DNA of 64,000 nt. Source: DATARH01 sp963712835. Lineage in GTDB: Bacteria > Pseudomonadota > Alphaproteobacteria > ATCC43930 > CGMCC-115725. The stretch lies in NCBI GenBank assembly GCA_963712835.1, contig CAVQJJ010000006.1, positions 310,001 through 374,000 of the forward strand, written 5' to 3'. The translations under genes were made by a program, and so were the position numbers. The notes beneath the pieces are model-generated. The model was not told the DNA's origin. It was given only the letters and a program-made list of their open reading frames with translations, and made no database searches. This document shows, piece by piece, positions 43,009 to 51,809 of the stretch (position 1 is the stretch's first letter; the number at the start of each line of letters is the position of its first letter).

Positions 43009-43073
43009 TTGACCCGGCCATCCACGTCTTCAATCTGCGCCGGTCGCATCGGAAGACGTGGACCCGCGGTCAA
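43009..43073. repeat. Long inverted repeat (family E)
   Basis: A perfect 10-bp stem CCACGTCTTC (43022-43031) and GAAGACGTGG (43052-43061), extended by outer TTGACC and GGTCAA. It lies between the convergent tyrS and GFA genes. Could act as a Rho-assisted terminator; it has no T-run. Confidence 0.6.
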
Positions 43074-43102
43074 ACCCGCCGCAGGTGAAAGCGTCTGCCA
43101 CT

Positions 43103-43504
43103 CTAATGTGTCGAGGCCCACTCCGCGCCGCGCCGCGCGAACGCCTCTTCCCAGTTGCTGCCCTCGAACAGGCGCTGCGATTTCATCGTCTCCGGATCGT
43201 ATTCGTCGAGGCAGCGCGCGTTGACGCTGTAGTTCTCCGGGTCGGAACGCGGCTGGTAGAACGGGTGCATGCCGCAATGCCGGCAGAACGTATGCTTCGC
43301 AACGCCAGTATTGAAGGTATAGGTGGTCAGCGCGTCGGCGCCGCTGAGGATCGTCAGCCGCTCTCGGGCGATCGGCAGATGGAGGATGCCTTTCTTGGTG
43401 CAGATCGAGCAGTCGCACTCGCCGATCGGCGTCTCGTCGAGATCGACTTCGATGCGAAACCGTACCCGGCCGCAATGGCAGCCGCCTTCATAGCTCCTCA
43501 GCAT
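43103..43504 (-). CDS. GFA (glutathione-dependent formaldehyde-activating) family protein
   Basis: A 133-residue zinc protein of the GFA/CENP-V family. The cysteine ligands appear in order: GGCHCGRVRF, GECDCSICTKKG and TFCRHCGMHPF. Members include glutathione-formaldehyde spontaneous-reaction enhancers, though most have unknown substrates. Start at ATG 43504 behind GGAGAGGGAC. Divergent from the TauD gene. Confidence 0.93.
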   Translation of the reverse strand: MLRSYEGGCHCGRVRFRIEVDLDETPIGECDCSICTKKGILHLPIARERLTILSGADALTTYTFNTGVAKHTFCRHCGMHPFYQPRSDPENYSVNARCLDEYDPETMKSQRLFEGSNWEEAFARRGAEWASTH

Positions 43505-43567
43505 GTCCCTCTCCTTTCCGGCTGCCTGAGGCTATCACGCCGCCCGCCGCCGGCATAAGCTAAGCCG

Positions 43568-44422
43568 ATGGCGCTCACCTTCTCGCCGCTGCATCCGCTG
43601 TTCGCCGCCCGCGCCGACGGCATCGATTTGCGCGCGGCGCTCGACGCCGCGACGATCCGCGAGATCGAGGCGGCGATGGATCGCTATGCCGTGCTTGTGT
43701 TCCGCGATCAGCAGCTCAGCGAGGACGAGCAGCTCGCCTTTACCGCGCGGCTCGGCCCGATGGATCCGGGCCGCCACCTCGCGGTGCGCCAGCATCGCCG
43801 GGTGCGCCCGGAATTCGCCGACGTCTCCAACCTCGACGAAGAGGGCCGAGTCGCCGACCGCAACCATCGCCGCATCCTCTCCAACATGGCGACGCGCCTC
43901 TGGCACACCGACAGCTCCTACAAGAAGCCGGCGGCGAAATTCTCGCTGCTCTATTGCAGCGCGATTCCCGCTTGGGGCGGCGAGACCGAGTTCGCCGACA
44001 TGCGAGCGGCCTATGATGCGCTGCCCGATCGGCTGCGCGCCGAAGCGGAGGGCCGCGAGGCCGAGCATTACGTGCACCATTCGCGCGCCACGCTCGGCTT
44101 CGCGCCGAGCGAGGAAGAGATCGCCGGCGCGCTGCCGCCGGTCGCCTGGCCGCTGGTGCGCATTCATGCCGGCTCGGGCCGCAAGCTGCTCTATATCGGC
44201 TCGCACGCGACGCATGTCGTCGGCCTGTCGCTGCCCGAGGGGCGAGTGCTGCTCGCCGATCTCCTGGAGCACGCGACGCAGCGTCGGTTCGTCTACCGCC
44301 ACGAATGGCGGCCGGGCGATCTGGTGATGTGGGACAACCGCGCCGTGCTGCATCGCGGTCGGCGCTACGACCTCGCGCAGCGCCGCGACATGCGGCGCAG
44401 CACGGTCGAGGACCGGCCTTGA
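43568..44422 (+). CDS. TauD/TfdA family 2-oxoglutarate dioxygenase
   Basis: A 284-residue Fe(II)/2-oxoglutarate enzyme of the taurine/2,4-D dioxygenase family. His113 and Asp115 in LWHTDSSYK and His262 in VLHRGRRYD are the metal ligands; HEWRPGDLVMWDNRAVLH is the usual C-terminal block. Substrate unknown; no sulfonate transporter adjoins. A related enzyme is encoded at 49409. Confidence 0.92.
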   Translation: MALTFSPLHPLFAARADGIDLRAALDAATIREIEAAMDRYAVLVFRDQQLSEDEQLAFTARLGPMDPGRHLAVRQHRRVRPEFADVSNLDEEGRVADRNHRRILSNMATRLWHTDSSYKKPAAKFSLLYCSAIPAWGGETEFADMRAAYDALPDRLRAEAEGREAEHYVHHSRATLGFAPSEEEIAGALPPVAWPLVRIHAGSGRKLLYIGSHATHVVGLSLPEGRVLLADLLEHATQRRFVYRHEWRPGDLVMWDNRAVLHRGRRYDLAQRRDMRRSTVEDRP

Positions 44423-44471
44423 CCCTTTCCTAACCATTTTCCGGTAGCGCATCCCTTGTTGGGAGTTGCAC

Positions 44472-46199
44472 ATGCGCGTCAGGATCGGGCTCAAGATTTT
44501 CACCATCGCGGTCGGCCTGCTGCTCCTCATGGGAGCGGCGGCGCTGTTGAGCCTGCGCATGACGCACACGGTCGACGACCAGCTGCGCATCCTCGGCGGG
44601 AACTACTACCCCGCCTATGTCTCAATGGCGCACGCCAACATCCATTCGATGGCGGAAGCGGCGCTGATCCGCCGCCTCGTCGTCGCGCTCGACGAGACGC
44701 CGAGCGACGCCGCCAAGGTCGCCGATCTGCGCCAACGCGTCGCCGCGGCCGGCAAGGCGAGCGACGACGACCTCGTCGCGGCGCGCCACCACATCAACGA
44801 GCAGATCGCCGATCCGCTCGATTTCAACGACAATGTCGCGCTCGCCCGGCTCGACACCAAGATCGAGTTCCTGCAGACCGACCGGAAGCACTATGAGGAG
44901 GTCTACGCCAAGCTGCTCTCGGATCAAAACGCCGCGGACGCGGCGGGCGTGCGCGACGAGCTCGAGGACCTCGACCGGCTGCGCGACCGTTTCGATCGAC
45001 GGATCGACGCCGACCGGGCGGATATGGGCGATCTGGCGCATGGCGCGATCGACGGCACCCGCGCCTACCAATCGCGCGTCATCGACATCAGCCTCACGCT
45101 GTTGCTGCTTGCGGCGCTGCTAGGCATTGCCGTCGCTGCCGCGATCACCCGCGGCCTCGTGCGGCCGGTGAGCCGGCTGCTGTCGGGCACCGCGGCGGTC
45201 CATGGCGGCGCGCTCGACACGATTGTGCCGGTGACGTCGAGCGACGAGATCGGGCTCCTCACCCAAGCCTTCAACGAGATGGTCGGCGAGCTTCGGACCA
45301 AGCAGCAGATCCGCGAGATGTTCGGCAAATATGTCGACCCGCGCATCGTCGCCGGGCTGATCGACCGGCCCGAGCTGACCGATCCCAAGGGCGCGCGGCG
45401 CGAGATGACGATCCTCTTCTGCGACATGCAGGGCTTCACCAGCTTCAGCGAAGGAATGACCCCGGTCGGCCTCGTCAACGTGATGAACCGTTACCTGACC
45501 GTGCTGTCCGACCCGGTTCGCCGCAACAGCGGCATCATCGACAAATATATCGGCGACGCGGTCATGGCGTTCTGGGGCCCGCCCTTCGCGGCGGCGGAGG
45601 AACAGGCGCGGCTAGCCTGCGTCGCCGCGATCGAGATGCTCGCCGCGCTGCCGGCGTTCCAGGCGGAGTTGCCCGAACTGACCGGCGTGCGGCGCGGCTT
45701 CCCGCAGATCCGCATCCGCGTCGGCGTCGCCACCGGCGATGTCGTGGTCGGCAATATCGGCTCGGAGCAGACCCGCAACTACACCGTGATCGGCGACACG
45801 GTGAATGTCGCCTCGCGCTTTGAAGGGGCGAACAAGGCCTATGGCACGCATGTCCTGATCGGCGAGCGCACCCGCGAGCTTGCCGGCGACACGGTCGAGG
45901 TGCGCGAGATCGACTCGGTGCTGGTCGTCGGCAAAACCGAGCCGGAGCGCGTTTTCGAGTTGCTCGGCCGCAGAGGCGAGGTTCCGATCGATCGCCTCGA
46001 GCTGCGCGACACTTTTGTCGCCGCGCTCGCCGATTATCGCGAGCAGCGCTGGGACAAGGCGATGAAGGGCTTCCGCGACTGCCTGTCGATCCGTTCCGAC
46101 GATCCGCCGACCAAGGTCTTCCTCGACCGCATCGCCCAGTTCCGCAGCGTGCCGCCCGGCGACGCGTGGAACGGCGTCTGGGCGTTGCTCGCGAAGTAG
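44472..46199 (+). CDS. Membrane class III adenylate/guanylate cyclase with HAMP domain
   Basis: A 575-residue sensor cyclase. Membrane spans at about 7-26 and 203-225 enclose a helical periplasmic domain (residues 30-200). HAMP follows (TRGLVRPVSRLLSGTAAV), then the cyclase domain: ILFCDMQGFTSFSEG and YIGDAVMAFWGPP hold the two metal Asp residues, and NYTVIGDTVNVASRFE the Asp-type purine specificity and transition-state Asn/Arg. The Lys of DKYIGDAV and Asp of IGDTVN favour ATP. GGGAG is six bases before ATG 44472. Confidence 0.93.
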   Translation: MRVRIGLKIFTIAVGLLLLMGAAALLSLRMTHTVDDQLRILGGNYYPAYVSMAHANIHSMAEAALIRRLVVALDETPSDAAKVADLRQRVAAAGKASDDDLVAARHHINEQIADPLDFNDNVALARLDTKIEFLQTDRKHYEEVYAKLLSDQNAADAAGVRDELEDLDRLRDRFDRRIDADRADMGDLAHGAIDGTRAYQSRVIDISLTLLLLAALLGIAVAAAITRGLVRPVSRLLSGTAAVHGGALDTIVPVTSSDEIGLLTQAFNEMVGELRTKQQIREMFGKYVDPRIVAGLIDRPELTDPKGARREMTILFCDMQGFTSFSEGMTPVGLVNVMNRYLTVLSDPVRRNSGIIDKYIGDAVMAFWGPPFAAAEEQARLACVAAIEMLAALPAFQAELPELTGVRRGFPQIRIRVGVATGDVVVGNIGSEQTRNYTVIGDTVNVASRFEGANKAYGTHVLIGERTRELAGDTVEVREIDSVLVVGKTEPERVFELLGRRGEVPIDRLELRDTFVAALADYREQRWDKAMKGFRDCLSIRSDDPPTKVFLDRIAQFRSVPPGDAWNGVWALLAK

Positions 46200-46245
46200 C
46201 CGGCTCGCGATTTTGCGCTACAATGGCGTTCCGAGGAGGAGCGCC

Positions 46246-47229
46246 ATGGCAAAACTAGTCCTGGGGATAGGCACCTCGCACACGCCGATGCTGAATGCGC
46301 CGCCGACCGATTGGCCGCGCTTTATCGAGCGCGACACGCAGCGCGCCAATCTGCTCGACACCGACGGCAACCTGACGACTTACGAGACGCAACTGAAGCG
46401 CGCTCCCGCCGACATCGCCGCGCAGATTTCGCCCGAGCGCATGGCGACCCGCCATGCGACGGTCGAGGGCGCGATGTCCCGGCTCGGCGATTACCTCAAG
46501 GAGGCGCAGCTCGACACGCTGATCATCGTCGGCGACGACCAGGAGGAGCTGTTCCATGCCGGCAACATGCCCGGCATCCTCGTCTATTACGGCGAGACGA
46601 TCCGCAACATGCCGATGGCGCCCGTCGCCAACCCGACCTGGGGTTGGCGCGCCAGCGCTCGCTGGCACGAAGAATCGGCGCCGCGCGACTACCCGGTCGA
46701 CAGCGCCCTCGCCCGCCATCTGATCGACCGGCTGATCGATGGCGAGTTCGACATCGCCGCCTCGGATTCCTGCCCCGAGGGCGAAGGCGAGGGCCACGCG
46801 ATCGGTTTCGTCCACCGGCGGATCATGAAGGAGGTGGTGCCGATCGTGCCGATCTGCATCAACACGTATTATCCGCCGAACCAGCCGACCCCGCGCCGCT
46901 GCTACAAGCTCGGCCGGGCGATCCGCGAGGCGGTCGAAGGCCATCCAAGCGACAAGCGCGTGGGGATCATCGGCTCGGGCGGGTTGTCGCATTTCGTCGT
47001 CGACGAAGCGCTCGACCGCGGCTTTCTCGACATGCTGAAGAACAAGGACGCCGAGGCGATCCAGAACCTGCCGCGCAAGCTGCTCAATTCCGGCAGCTCG
47101 GAAATCCGCAATTGGATTTGCGTCGGGGGCGCGGTCGAGCATTTGTCGCTTGAGTGGTCGCATTATGAGCCGGGCTACCGCACCCCGGCCGGCACCGGCA
47201 CCGGCCTCGGCTTCGCCTTCTGGTCATGA
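46246..47229 (+). CDS. LigB-family extradiol ring-cleavage dioxygenase
   Basis: A 327-residue protein of the class III extradiol dioxygenase (protocatechuate 4,5-dioxygenase catalytic subunit) superfamily. GIGTSHTPMLNAPP supplies a metal-binding His, IIVGDDQEELF the middle motif and IIGSGGLSHFVVDE the later His. It should open a catechol-type ring beside a hydroxyl. GAGGAGGAGCGCC precedes ATG 46246. The Rieske oxygenase behind it suggests a ring-hydroxylation then cleavage route. Confidence 0.88.
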   Translation: MAKLVLGIGTSHTPMLNAPPTDWPRFIERDTQRANLLDTDGNLTTYETQLKRAPADIAAQISPERMATRHATVEGAMSRLGDYLKEAQLDTLIIVGDDQEELFHAGNMPGILVYYGETIRNMPMAPVANPTWGWRASARWHEESAPRDYPVDSALARHLIDRLIDGEFDIAASDSCPEGEGEGHAIGFVHRRIMKEVVPIVPICINTYYPPNQPTPRRCYKLGRAIREAVEGHPSDKRVGIIGSGGLSHFVVDEALDRGFLDMLKNKDAEAIQNLPRKLLNSGSSEIRNWICVGGAVEHLSLEWSHYEPGYRTPAGTGTGLGFAFWS

Positions 47230-47254
47230 CGGCCGATCCTGCGACCACGCTTTT

Positions 47255-47337
47255 ATCGTCTCCCCCGCGAAAGCGGGGGCCCAGGGGCGTGCGACGGAGC
47301 GGTTGCCCTGGATTCCTGCCTTCGCGGGAATGACGAT
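47255..47337. repeat. REP-like element, family B (copy 3)
   Basis: TCCCCCGCGAAAGCGGGGGC and GATTCCTGCCTTCGCGGGAA hairpins around GTTGCCCTGG. Sits between the LigB and Rieske genes and ends 32 bases before the Rieske start. Confidence 0.85.
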
Positions 47338-47369
47338 TACTTTGATCGAATAGCCGCTGGGAGAACATC

Positions 47370-48680
47370 ATGCGCCAAAAAGACAGCGACGATCTGGTTC
47401 GCGTCGGCCCCGGCACGACGATGGGCAAATTGATGCGGCAATACTGGCTGCCGGCGGCGATGTCGTCGGAATTGAAGCCCGACGGCGAGCCGATGCGCCT
47501 GTTGCTGCTCGGCGAAAAGCTGATCGCGTTTCGCGACAGCTCGGGCCGCATCGGCGTCATGGATCAGAAATGCCCGCATCGCTGCGCCTCGCTGTTTCTC
47601 GGCCGCAACGAGGAAAACGGCCTGCGCTGCGTCTATCACGGCTGGAAATTCGACGCTGACGGCAATTGCGTCGACATGCCCAGCGTCCCGCCGGCGCGCG
47701 ACTTCAAGCATCTCGTCAAGGCCAAGGCTTACAAAGCGGTCGAGCGCAACGGCCTCGTCTGGGTCTATATGGGCGAGCGCAAGACCGCGCCGCCGCTGCC
47801 GCAGATCGAGGCGACCTTGCTCCCCGAAAGCGAGGTCACGATCAATCTCGTGCAGCGCGAGTGCAACTGGCTGCAGGCGCTCGAAGGCGACATCGACACC
47901 TGCCATTTCGGCTTTCTGCACGCCGGCGCGATCGACCCTGAGATCGTTCCCGACGACAGCCTCTTCAAATACACCGTGACCAATCGCGCGCCGGATTACG
48001 AGGTCAGCGACACCCCGACCGGCACGATGTACACCGCCTTTCGCGACGGCAATCCGGGCGAGACCTACTGGCGCTTCGCCAATTTCATGCTGCCGTTCTG
48101 GACCCAGACGCCGCAGGGCAAGTTCACCGAGCACCTGCACAACCGCGCCTGGGTCCCGATGGACGACAACCACACGATGTTCGTCAGCCTCACCTGGAAG
48201 CGGCACCCGCCTTCGCTCGGGCCGGACAAGAGCGGCAACCAGATGCCGGGCTTCAGCCGGGTCTTCGAATACCAGCCCAACACCACCGACTGGTACGGCC
48301 GCTGGCGGCTTACCCGCAACGAAGGCAATGACTGGCTGGTCGATCGTGAGGCGCAGGCGCGCGGCGGCAACTACACCGGCATCAACGGCATCCACGCGCA
48401 GGATCAGGCGGTCACCGAAAGCATGGGGCCGATCACCGACCACCTGTCCGAGCATCTGGGCCCATCAGACATGATGATCATGCGCACCCGCCGCCGGCTG
48501 CTCGCGGTGGCGCGCGCCTTCGCCAAGACCGGCAAGGCGCCGCCGGGCCTCGACAACCCGGAGATCATGTACCCGGTGCGCAGCGGCGACTTCGTGAGCG
48601 AGGCGGGGCTCTCCTGGCGCGACGCCTATGAACGGCAAATGGCGGCGTCGGTACGACCCTTGCAACAGGCGGCGGAGTGA
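47370..48680 (+). CDS. Rieske non-haem iron aromatic oxygenase, alpha-type subunit
   Basis: A 436-residue oxygenase like phthalate 4,5-dioxygenase and related O-demethylases. The Rieske cluster is bound by Cys68/His70 (KCPHRCAS) and Cys87/His90 (RCVYHGWKF); the mononuclear iron site is Asp176-x-x-His179-x4-His184 (DTCHFGFLHAG). No ferredoxin or reductase gene is adjacent, so electron donors are encoded elsewhere. Its stop overlaps the GNAT start (GTGA). Confidence 0.94.
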   Translation: MRQKDSDDLVRVGPGTTMGKLMRQYWLPAAMSSELKPDGEPMRLLLLGEKLIAFRDSSGRIGVMDQKCPHRCASLFLGRNEENGLRCVYHGWKFDADGNCVDMPSVPPARDFKHLVKAKAYKAVERNGLVWVYMGERKTAPPLPQIEATLLPESEVTINLVQRECNWLQALEGDIDTCHFGFLHAGAIDPEIVPDDSLFKYTVTNRAPDYEVSDTPTGTMYTAFRDGNPGETYWRFANFMLPFWTQTPQGKFTEHLHNRAWVPMDDNHTMFVSLTWKRHPPSLGPDKSGNQMPGFSRVFEYQPNTTDWYGRWRLTRNEGNDWLVDREAQARGGNYTGINGIHAQDQAVTESMGPITDHLSEHLGPSDMMIMRTRRRLLAVARAFAKTGKAPPGLDNPEIMYPVRSGDFVSEAGLSWRDAYERQMAASVRPLQQAAE

Positions 48681-49141
48681 GCGAAGCCGCATTGTCCGTC
48701 AAGGAGGAGGGGACCGACACGCCCGAAGCGGCGGAGTTGGCGCGGGAGTTCGATGCCTACGTCGTGGCGCTCTACCCGCCCGAGTACCGCCTCAAGGTCG
48801 ATGCGGCCGTCTTGTCGGCGAAGGACACGCGGTTTTTTGTCGCTCGCCGCGCTGGGCAGGCGCTGGGTTGCATGGCGCTGGTGCGCACCGCTCCCGACAG
48901 GGCCGAGTTGAAGCGCTGCTTCGTGACACAGGAAGCGCGCGGCCAGGGCGTCGGCTTCGCGCTGCTGAGCGCCGCCGAGGCCGCCGCGCGGCAGGACAGA
49001 CTGCGGCTGATCCAGCTTGAAACCGGCATCCGCAACATCGCCGCGCTGCGCCTCTACCGCGGCTGCGGCTTTCACGACCGCGGCCCGTTCGGCGGCTACC
49101 CCGACGACGGGGTCAGCGTGTTTCTGGAGAAGACACTGTAG
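48677..49141 (+). CDS. GNAT family N-acetyltransferase
   Basis: A 154-residue acetyltransferase. CFVTQEARGQGVGFALLSAA is the acetyl-CoA pyrophosphate loop, and LQLETGIRNIAALRLYRGCGF matches GNAT motif B in relatives that modify small amines. Start is GTG 48677, overlapping the Rieske stop, so translation is coupled. Substrate unknown. Confidence 0.88.
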   Translation: MSEAALSVKEEGTDTPEAAELAREFDAYVVALYPPEYRLKVDAAVLSAKDTRFFVARRAGQALGCMALVRTAPDRAELKRCFVTQEARGQGVGFALLSAAEAAARQDRLRLIQLETGIRNIAALRLYRGCGFHDRGPFGGYPDDGVSVFLEKTL

Positions 49142-49153
49142 GCAACGGGTAGC

Positions 49154-49357
49154 TTACGCCTCAACCAGATCGAGACGACGTTTGATCAGCACCACATCGC
49201 CGCCAATTCGATCGACCCGACCGGACAGGCTGGCGTACTGCACCTCCAGCAGGCCCACGCGCTGCTTGAGCTCGACGAGATCAGCCTTCACCTCGGCGAG
49301 GTCGCCGCGGATGGCCCGCAGCAATTCGAGGACAAGATCGCCACGCTGATCGCTCAT
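49154..49357 (-). CDS. Small coiled-coil protein
   Basis: A 67-residue protein, nearly all one predicted coiled coil: heptads run through LLRAIRGDLAEVKADLVELK and later LLEVQYASLSGRVDRI. No membrane segment or family recognised. The start ATG 49357 lies 51 bp from the TauD stop at 49409. Small proteins of this kind are common in alphaproteobacteria and are often annotated as hypothetical. Confidence 0.6.
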   Translation of the reverse strand: MSDQRGDLVLELLRAIRGDLAEVKADLVELKQRVGLLEVQYASLSGRVDRIGGDVVLIKRRLDLVEA

Positions 49358-49408
49358 GCGTTTATCGTGGGGTTAGTCTGTCAAAAGAGCAAGGGACGCG
49401 CAAAACGC

Positions 49409-50296
49409 CTACTCCGCCGCCATCGGCTCCGGCTGCGCCGCCAGGTCCTCGGTCGTCGTGCGGCGGAGCTCGCGGCGCTGGGTCATGTCGTAGGGCCGGC
49501 CGCGGTGCAGGGTCGCCCGGTTGTCCCAGATCACCAGGTCGCCGACCTGCCATTCGTGGCGATAGACGAATTGCCGCTGCGTCGCGTGCTCCAACAGGTC
49601 GAGCAGGAACATGCGGCCCTCGGGCACCGGCCAGCCGACGATATGGTTGGCGTGCGCGCCGATAAACAGCGACTTGCGCCCGTAAGGCTGGGTGCGCACG
49701 ACCCGCCAGCGCACCGGCGGCAGCCCGGCTTTCTGCTCTTGTGTCCAATCGTCATCGCCGAGCCAGATGCGCGAATAAAGCGCGTAGTGCTCGGCGACCA
49801 GCGGCTCGATCTTCTGCTGCATCGCCGGCGGCAGCGCGTCATAGGCGGCGCGCATGTCGGCGAACTCGGTGTCGCCGGCGCCCACGACGCTCGGCCCCGG
49901 CAGGATCACCGCCGACAGCATCGAATACTTGCCCGGCACGTATTGGAACGAGCTGTCGCTGTGCCACAGCTGGTTGGCGAGCGCACCGGCGAGCCGCTTG
50001 TCGCCGCGCGGCGCGATGGCGCCGTCGCGGGTGACGTTCGAGATGTCCATCAGCGTCTGGTATTTGAAGCGGCCCTGCACCTTGCTGAGCTTGGTGAGCC
50101 CGGTATCGAGCGAGCCGAACGCGGTCGACCATTGGATCTGCTCGTCCTCGCTCATCGTCTGGCCGCGAAACACCAGCACCGCGTACTGGTCCATCGCCCG
50201 GTCGATCGCCGCGACGGTTTCGGCATCCGGCGCGCGGCGGATATCGACGCCGGTGACCTCACCGATAAAGAGCGGGTGGATTTGGCGGATTTGCAT
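49409..50296 (-). CDS. TauD/TfdA family 2-oxoglutarate dioxygenase
   Basis: A 295-residue Fe(II)/2-oxoglutarate dioxygenase. LWHSDSSFQY gives the His-x-Asp pair, and HEWQVGDLVIWDNRATLHRG the distal His; RPYDMTQRRELRRTT includes the 2-oxoglutarate Arg. Start at ATG 50296, eight bases behind GGAG; ATG 50302 is too near that site. Related to, but clearly diverged from, the paralogue at 43568. Substrate unknown. Confidence 0.92.
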   Translation of the reverse strand: MQIRQIHPLFIGEVTGVDIRRAPDAETVAAIDRAMDQYAVLVFRGQTMSEDEQIQWSTAFGSLDTGLTKLSKVQGRFKYQTLMDISNVTRDGAIAPRGDKRLAGALANQLWHSDSSFQYVPGKYSMLSAVILPGPSVVGAGDTEFADMRAAYDALPPAMQQKIEPLVAEHYALYSRIWLGDDDWTQEQKAGLPPVRWRVVRTQPYGRKSLFIGAHANHIVGWPVPEGRMFLLDLLEHATQRQFVYRHEWQVGDLVIWDNRATLHRGRPYDMTQRRELRRTTTEDLAAQPEPMAAE

Positions 50297-50326
50297 GCTC
50301 ATCGCTCCGTGCGGCGCCATCATAAA

Positions 50327-50352
50327 CCCCTCGCCCGCTTGCGGGAGGGGGA
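50327..50352. repeat. Family C palindrome
   Basis: CCCCTCGCCCGCTTGCGGGA followed by GGGGG, about 30 bp upstream of the TauD start. A second copy lies at 50413. Confidence 0.7.
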
Positions 50353-50412
50353 GGGGCCCATCGCGTTAGCGATGGGAGGCTGAGGGTCAGTGCGCGCAAC
50401 CCTCACCCGGCG

Positions 50413-50438
50413 CCCCTCTCCCGCTTGCGGGAAAGGGG
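50413..50438. repeat. Family C palindrome
   Basis: CCCCTCTCCCGCTTGCGGGA followed by AAGGGG, ten bases from the 3' end of the MmgE/PrpD gene. Together with the copy at 50327 it brackets CATCGCGTTAGCGATG, another small palindrome. Confidence 0.7.
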
Positions 50439-50447
50439 AAATCTTCG

Positions 50448-51809
50448 CTACTCCGCCGCGAGTTTGCGCGGCACTTCGATCGCCGCCACCACCGCTTTGA
50501 CGCTCTTCTGCGTCTCCAGCGTTTCCAGCATCCCTTGCAGCCGCGCGACCGACGCCGCGGGTAGCGCGCGACGCGCGCAGTTGACGAACTTCAGCGCTAG
50601 CGCGCCTTGCGGCAGCGGGTTGTCCGGCCCCCGCCCGAGCGCGGCCCCGACCTTCTTCGACAGCACCGCGCCGCTGTCCAGCGTCACCCGCACCTCGGCG
50701 CCAAGCGCCTCATCGCTGCGCGCGTCGGCGTGAATGCGGCTCATCAGCGCGCGCACCGTCGGGTCGTCATGTGCATCGCCCTCGAAATCCTCGAGCCGGA
50801 TTTGCCCCTGCAACGCCGCGCGGGCGAGGCAATATTGCACGCTGAACTTCGCGTCGAGCCCGGTTTTCGGGTCGGGTCGGTTGGTATGCGCCAGTCGGCG
50901 CGGATGCGTCCACGAGTTGATGCGTACGATCTTGTCGGCCGGCATCGCATGTTCGCGGCGCAGCGCCAGGAGCGCGTCGAGCGGCGGATGGGTGCTGCCG
51001 CAGCACGGGTATTGTTTGAAGCCGGGGCCTGGCCGGGTGACGTCATAGGGGTTGCCCCAATCCTTCAGGATGGCGCCGGCGGCGAAATTCCCCTCGCCGT
51101 TATAGACCATCAGGAACCCTTGTTTGTGCTCAAGCGCGGCGTTGTTGGCGGTGAACCCACCCTTCGCCAGCATCGCTGCGAAGAGACCGTTGCGCGCGGT
51201 GTGGCCGACATGCAGCGGCTTGGTCATCGTGCCGAAATTGGCCTTGATGCCGCTTGCCAGCGAGGCGGCGATGGCGAGCGCCTGCGCCGTCTTCGCCGCG
51301 TCGAGCCGCATCAGATGACAGCACGCCGCCGCGGCGCCGAATACGCCCAGGGTCGCGGTCGGGTGCCAGCCTTTCTCGTAATGGTGATAGTGCACGCCGC
51401 GGCCGATCCGCGTCTCGGTCTCGAACCCGGCGACATAGGCTGCGATGAAACCGGCGCCGCTGCAATCCCGCGTATCGGCCAGCGCGAACAGCGCCGGCAG
51501 GATCGGCGCCGAGGGATGACCGCCGAGCGAATTGCTGACATCGTCGAAATCGAGCGCGTGCGCCGCCGTGCCGTTGACCAGAGCGGCGTCAAGCGCGCCG
51601 GTGCGCCGGTCGCCGCCGAAGATCAGGCATTCGCCCGGCGCAGCGCCCATCGTCGCGGCGACGATCCGCGCGCAATCCTCGCTGGCGCCCGCCAAGGTCA
51701 CGCCGACGGTGTCGAGGATCGCCGCCTTGGCCCAAATCGTTGCCTCGGGCGGCAGCGCGTCGGCGCGGATCGCGACGATCTTCTCGGCGATTTGTTCAAT
51801 GAGGGTCAT
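50448..51809 (-). CDS. MmgE/PrpD family protein
   Basis: A 453-residue protein of the 2-methylcitrate dehydratase / cis-aconitate decarboxylase / iminodisuccinate epimerase family. The features are DTVGVTLAGASEDCARI, NGTAAHALDFDDVSNSLGGH, FETETRIGRGVHYHHYEKG, GFKQYPCCGSTHPPLDALL and the mixed C-terminal domain. No prpB or prpC nearby, so methylcitrate use is not supported. Start at ATG 51809; it shares a CATG with a possible start of the divergent DUF1206 gene. Confidence 0.9.
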   Translation of the reverse strand: MTLIEQIAEKIVAIRADALPPEATIWAKAAILDTVGVTLAGASEDCARIVAATMGAAPGECLIFGGDRRTGALDAALVNGTAAHALDFDDVSNSLGGHPSAPILPALFALADTRDCSGAGFIAAYVAGFETETRIGRGVHYHHYEKGWHPTATLGVFGAAAACCHLMRLDAAKTAQALAIAASLASGIKANFGTMTKPLHVGHTARNGLFAAMLAKGGFTANNAALEHKQGFLMVYNGEGNFAAGAILKDWGNPYDVTRPGPGFKQYPCCGSTHPPLDALLALRREHAMPADKIVRINSWTHPRRLAHTNRPDPKTGLDAKFSVQYCLARAALQGQIRLEDFEGDAHDDPTVRALMSRIHADARSDEALGAEVRVTLDSGAVLSKKVGAALGRGPDNPLPQGALALKFVNCARRALPAASVARLQGMLETLETQKSVKAVVAAIEVPRKLAAE

